A stretch of DNA of 8,504 nt from Pseudomonadota bacterium (GTDB taxonomy: Bacteria; Pseudomonadota; Alphaproteobacteria; Caulobacterales; Aquidulcibacteraceae): assembly GCA_023461135.1 (NCBI GenBank), contig JAEWNX010000233.1, positions 1-8,504 on the forward strand. Reading direction: 5' to 3'. The notes beneath the pieces are model-generated. The model had not been told where the DNA came from. It made no database searches and worked only from the letters and a program-made list of their open reading frames with translations. Both the position numbers and the translations under genes were made by a program. Position 1 is the stretch's first letter. Each line of letters opens with the position of its first letter. Below are positions 6,557-8,504 of this stretch, piece by piece.

Positions 6557-7546
6557 ATGGGCGAAAAGTTCGATGTCGCCGTCATTGGCGCGGGCCGCAT
6601 GGGCCAGATCCACGGCCCGAACGCCGCTCGCCACCCCGATTTGCGTCTGCGCTACGTGGTCGAGACCGACCAAAAGCTCGGCAAGGCGCTCTCGGACGGC
6701 ACGGGCGCGGCGCTTGCCACGCTTGATGACGTGCTCGGCGACTCATCGATCAAAGGCGTCATCATTGCCAGTTCGACGGACATGCACCTTGAGCACAGCT
6801 TGGCCTGCGTGAAGGCCGGTAAAGTGGTGCTGTGCGAAAAGCCGATCGACCTGGATCTGGCCAAAGCGCGCGCGGCCGCGCCGGCGTTCGAAGGCGCGCG
6901 TTACATTCTGGGCTTTAACCGCCGCTTCGATCCGCATGTGAGCGCGTTGCGCGAGAAGATCGTGGCCGGTGTTATTGGCGATCTGGAGACGCTGACGCTG
7001 ATCAATCACGATCCGGCGGCCCCGCCGCCCGCCTTCATCCCGCGTTCGGGCGGCCTATTCAAAGACTTCACCATCCACGATCTCGACCTCGCCCACGCGA
7101 TCCTCGGCGAAGCGCCGACGGAAATCTTCGCGACGGCAAGCTGCCTCGTCGATCCGAAGATTGCCGAACTGGGCGACGTGGACACGGCGCGCATCGTTCT
7201 GCGCACTAAGTCAAACAAGCTTTGCGTCATCTCCAACACCCGCCGTAGCGGCTATGGCTATGACCAGCGGGTGGAGGCCTACGGCTCGCGCGGCATGGCG
7301 GCGACGGGCAACGAACGTCTCGACGCGGTCGAGGTCTGGAGCGAAGCCGGCGCGTTGGCTGCGCCGATCCGGCCAAATTTCCTGTCGCGCTACATGCCTT
7401 CCTATGCCCGCGAAATGGACCATTTTGCCGACGTGCTCGCCGGCCGCGCCAAGCCGCAGGTTGGCTATGCGGAAGGCCTGCAGGCGCTCGCATGGGCCGA
7501 AGCCTGCGCGGAATCGGCGCGCACAAACACTGTGGTGAAACTCTGA
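6557..7546 (+). CDS. iolG: Inositol 2-dehydrogenase IolG, Gfo/Idh/MocA family (first copy)
   Basis: This cytoplasmic NAD-dependent dehydrogenase is expected to oxidise myo-inositol to scyllo-inosose, the first step of the pathway. The product is 329 residues, usual for the family. The N-terminal Rossmann fold shows VAVIGAGRMGQIHG (8-20), and acidic Glu36 at the end of the second strand favours NAD over NADP. CEKPIDLDL (93-101) carries the conserved EKP lysine, Lys95. GGLFKDFTIHDLDLA contains Asp170 and His174. These correspond to the Lys97/Asp172/His176 triad of Bacillus subtilis inositol dehydrogenase. SGYGYDQR near 231-238 is also typical. The gene is divergent from iolR and the first of a tandem pair; its TGA overlaps the ATG of the next gene by one base. 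Related scyllo- or chiro-inositol dehydrogenases look alike, so the exact isomer is not settled. Confidence 0.88.
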   Translation: MGEKFDVAVIGAGRMGQIHGPNAARHPDLRLRYVVETDQKLGKALSDGTGAALATLDDVLGDSSIKGVIIASSTDMHLEHSLACVKAGKVVLCEKPIDLDLAKARAAAPAFEGARYILGFNRRFDPHVSALREKIVAGVIGDLETLTLINHDPAAPPPAFIPRSGGLFKDFTIHDLDLAHAILGEAPTEIFATASCLVDPKIAELGDVDTARIVLRTKSNKLCVISNTRRSGYGYDQRVEAYGSRGMAATGNERLDAVEVWSEAGALAAPIRPNFLSRYMPSYAREMDHFADVLAGRAKPQVGYAEGLQALAWAEACAESARTNTVVKL

Positions 7547-8504
7547 TGCACAAAATTGCCCTGATCGGCGCCGGCCGCATTGGCCGCATCCATGCCGCCA
7601 ACGTCGCCGCTCATCCGGAGCTGGAGCTGACGTACGTGATCGATCCGATTGCGGACGCGGCCAAATCTGTGGCGACGAGCTTTGGCGCCAAAACGACCGA
7701 TCTCGCCGGCGCGCTCGGCGATGCCGGCCTCAGCGGCATCATTGTGGCGAGCAGCACCGACACGCACCTCGAGTTCAGTCTGAATGCGGCGCGAGCCGGC
7801 AAAGCTGTATTTTGCGAAAAGCCGATCGACCTTGATCTCACGCGCGCCCAATCCGCCGCTGCGGATTTCGAGAGAGCGAAGGCCAGGCTCTTCCTCGCCT
7901 TCAATCGGCGCTTCGATCCGAACTTCCGCGCGCTGAAAGCCAAGCTCGACGCCGGCGCTGTCGGCAAGCTCGAGACGCTGCACATCACCAGTCATGATCC
8001 ATCCCCGCCGCCGGCGGGTTACATCCCGGTCAGCGGCGGCCTCTTCAAAGATATGGCCATCCACGATTTCGACATGGCGCGCTGGATGCTTGGCGAAGAG
8101 CCGAGCGAAGTGTTTGCCGCCGGCGCGTGCCTCGTCGATCCGCAGATCGGCAAGCTCGGCGACATCGACACGGCGAAGACGATCCTGCGTACGCCATCCG
8201 GCAAGCTCTGCGTCATCTCCAACAGCCGCCGCAGCGGCTACGGCTACGACCAGCGCATCGAAGCCTTCGGCTCACAAGGCGCGCTCCGCGCGGGCAACGT
8301 GGTCGAGAGCACGGTCGAAGCCTGGACGGAGAGCGGCGCGCAAGCCGACCAGTTCCAGAACTTCTTCCTCGACCGCTACGCCGAAGCCTATCGGCGCGAG
8401 ATGGCGCACTTCGCGGATATGCTGTCGCGCGGCGCCCAGGCGGAGATCGGTTACGCCGACGGCGTCGCGGCGCTGGCGCTTGCGACGGCTGCGCAGCGTT
8501 CGCA
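7546..8504 (+). CDS. Inositol dehydrogenase-like Gfo/Idh/MocA oxidoreductase (second copy), 3'-partial
   Basis: I translated this frame by hand: it begins MHKIALIGAGRIGRIHAANV and stays open for 319 codons to the window edge. Only about ten residues seem to be missing, judged by the first copy. It has the same features: GAGRIG at 8-13, Asp33 after the second strand, EKP with Lys92, KDMAIHDFDMA with Asp169 and His173, and SGYGYDQR. By eye it is a little over half identical to the upstream gene, highest in the central catalytic part, so the two arose by an old tandem duplication rather than a recent one. The ATG overlaps the preceding TGA as TGATG, implying coupled translation. All catalytic residues are present, so it should be active. 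The likely substrate is another inositol isomer, such as scyllo- or D-chiro-inositol, or the same one with different kinetics; this is inference. Confidence 0.88.
   Translation, partial: MHKIALIGAGRIGRIHAANVAAHPELELTYVIDPIADAAKSVATSFGAKTTDLAGALGDAGLSGIIVASSTDTHLEFSLNAARAGKAVFCEKPIDLDLTRAQSAAADFERAKARLFLAFNRRFDPNFRALKAKLDAGAVGKLETLHITSHDPSPPPAGYIPVSGGLFKDMAIHDFDMARWMLGEEPSEVFAAGACLVDPQIGKLGDIDTAKTILRTPSGKLCVISNSRRSGYGYDQRIEAFGSQGALRAGNVVESTVEAWTESGAQADQFQNFFLDRYAEAYRREMAHFADMLSRGAQAEIGYADGVAALALATAAQRS

Noticed and set aside
7465..8064. Minus-strand open frames of 125-199 codons across the dehydrogenase pair
   Set aside because: They appear at matching places in both paralogues because the sense proteins are homologous; they are antisense shadows.
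1..8504. Mobile elements, CRISPR, tRNA/rRNA genes or phage genes
   Set aside because: No repeat array, transposase, integrase or RNA-gene signature is visible; the coding genes and two short intergenic regions account for the whole window.

Overview
The window is a myo-inositol catabolism (iol) locus from a GC-rich bacterium. The gene order iolR-iolC-iolD-iolE-iolB on one strand, an RpiR-type regulator and an IolC fused to a DUF2090 aldolase domain all point to an alphaproteobacterium. The genus cannot be told from the sequence. There is no mobile element, CRISPR array, tRNA or rRNA. This is a well-formed metabolic cluster rather than a new system, so the points of interest are regulatory and enzymatic details.

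Layout: positions 6414 down to 1 hold five minus-strand genes, read right to left. They are iolR (regulator), iolC (kinase plus aldolase fusion), iolD (ring-opening hydrolase), iolE (dehydratase) and iolB (isomerase, running off the left edge). iolC/iolD and iolD/iolE overlap by ATGA, and iolE/iolB are 10 bases apart, so iolCDEB is one tightly coupled transcription unit. A 107-base gap separates iolR from iolC and carries a candidate promoter. On the plus strand, divergent from iolR across a 142-base intergenic region, are two tandem Gfo/Idh/MocA dehydrogenases (iolG-like), the second cut by the right edge.

Pathway: IolG oxidises inositol to an inosose, IolE dehydrates it, IolD opens the ring, and IolB isomerises 5-deoxyglucuronate to 5-dehydro-2-deoxygluconate. 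The IolC kinase domain phosphorylates this, and the IolC C-terminal domain is expected to cleave it to DHAP and malonate semialdehyde. The window therefore encodes the whole upper route. The malonate semialdehyde dehydrogenase (iolA) and an inositol transporter are not here.

Regulation: the two intergenic regions share a GGAA-N6-TTCTG-like element. Two good copies lie exactly 60 bases apart in the iolR/iolG region, and two weaker adjacent copies lie in the iolR/iolC gap. Three of the four overlap predicted core promoter elements and the fourth lies at the predicted iolC transcription start, as expected for IolR operators. A separate perfect 6+2+6 palindrome sits between the two good copies. 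All other long open frames, mostly antisense to iolD and iolC, look like shadows of GC-rich coding sequence.
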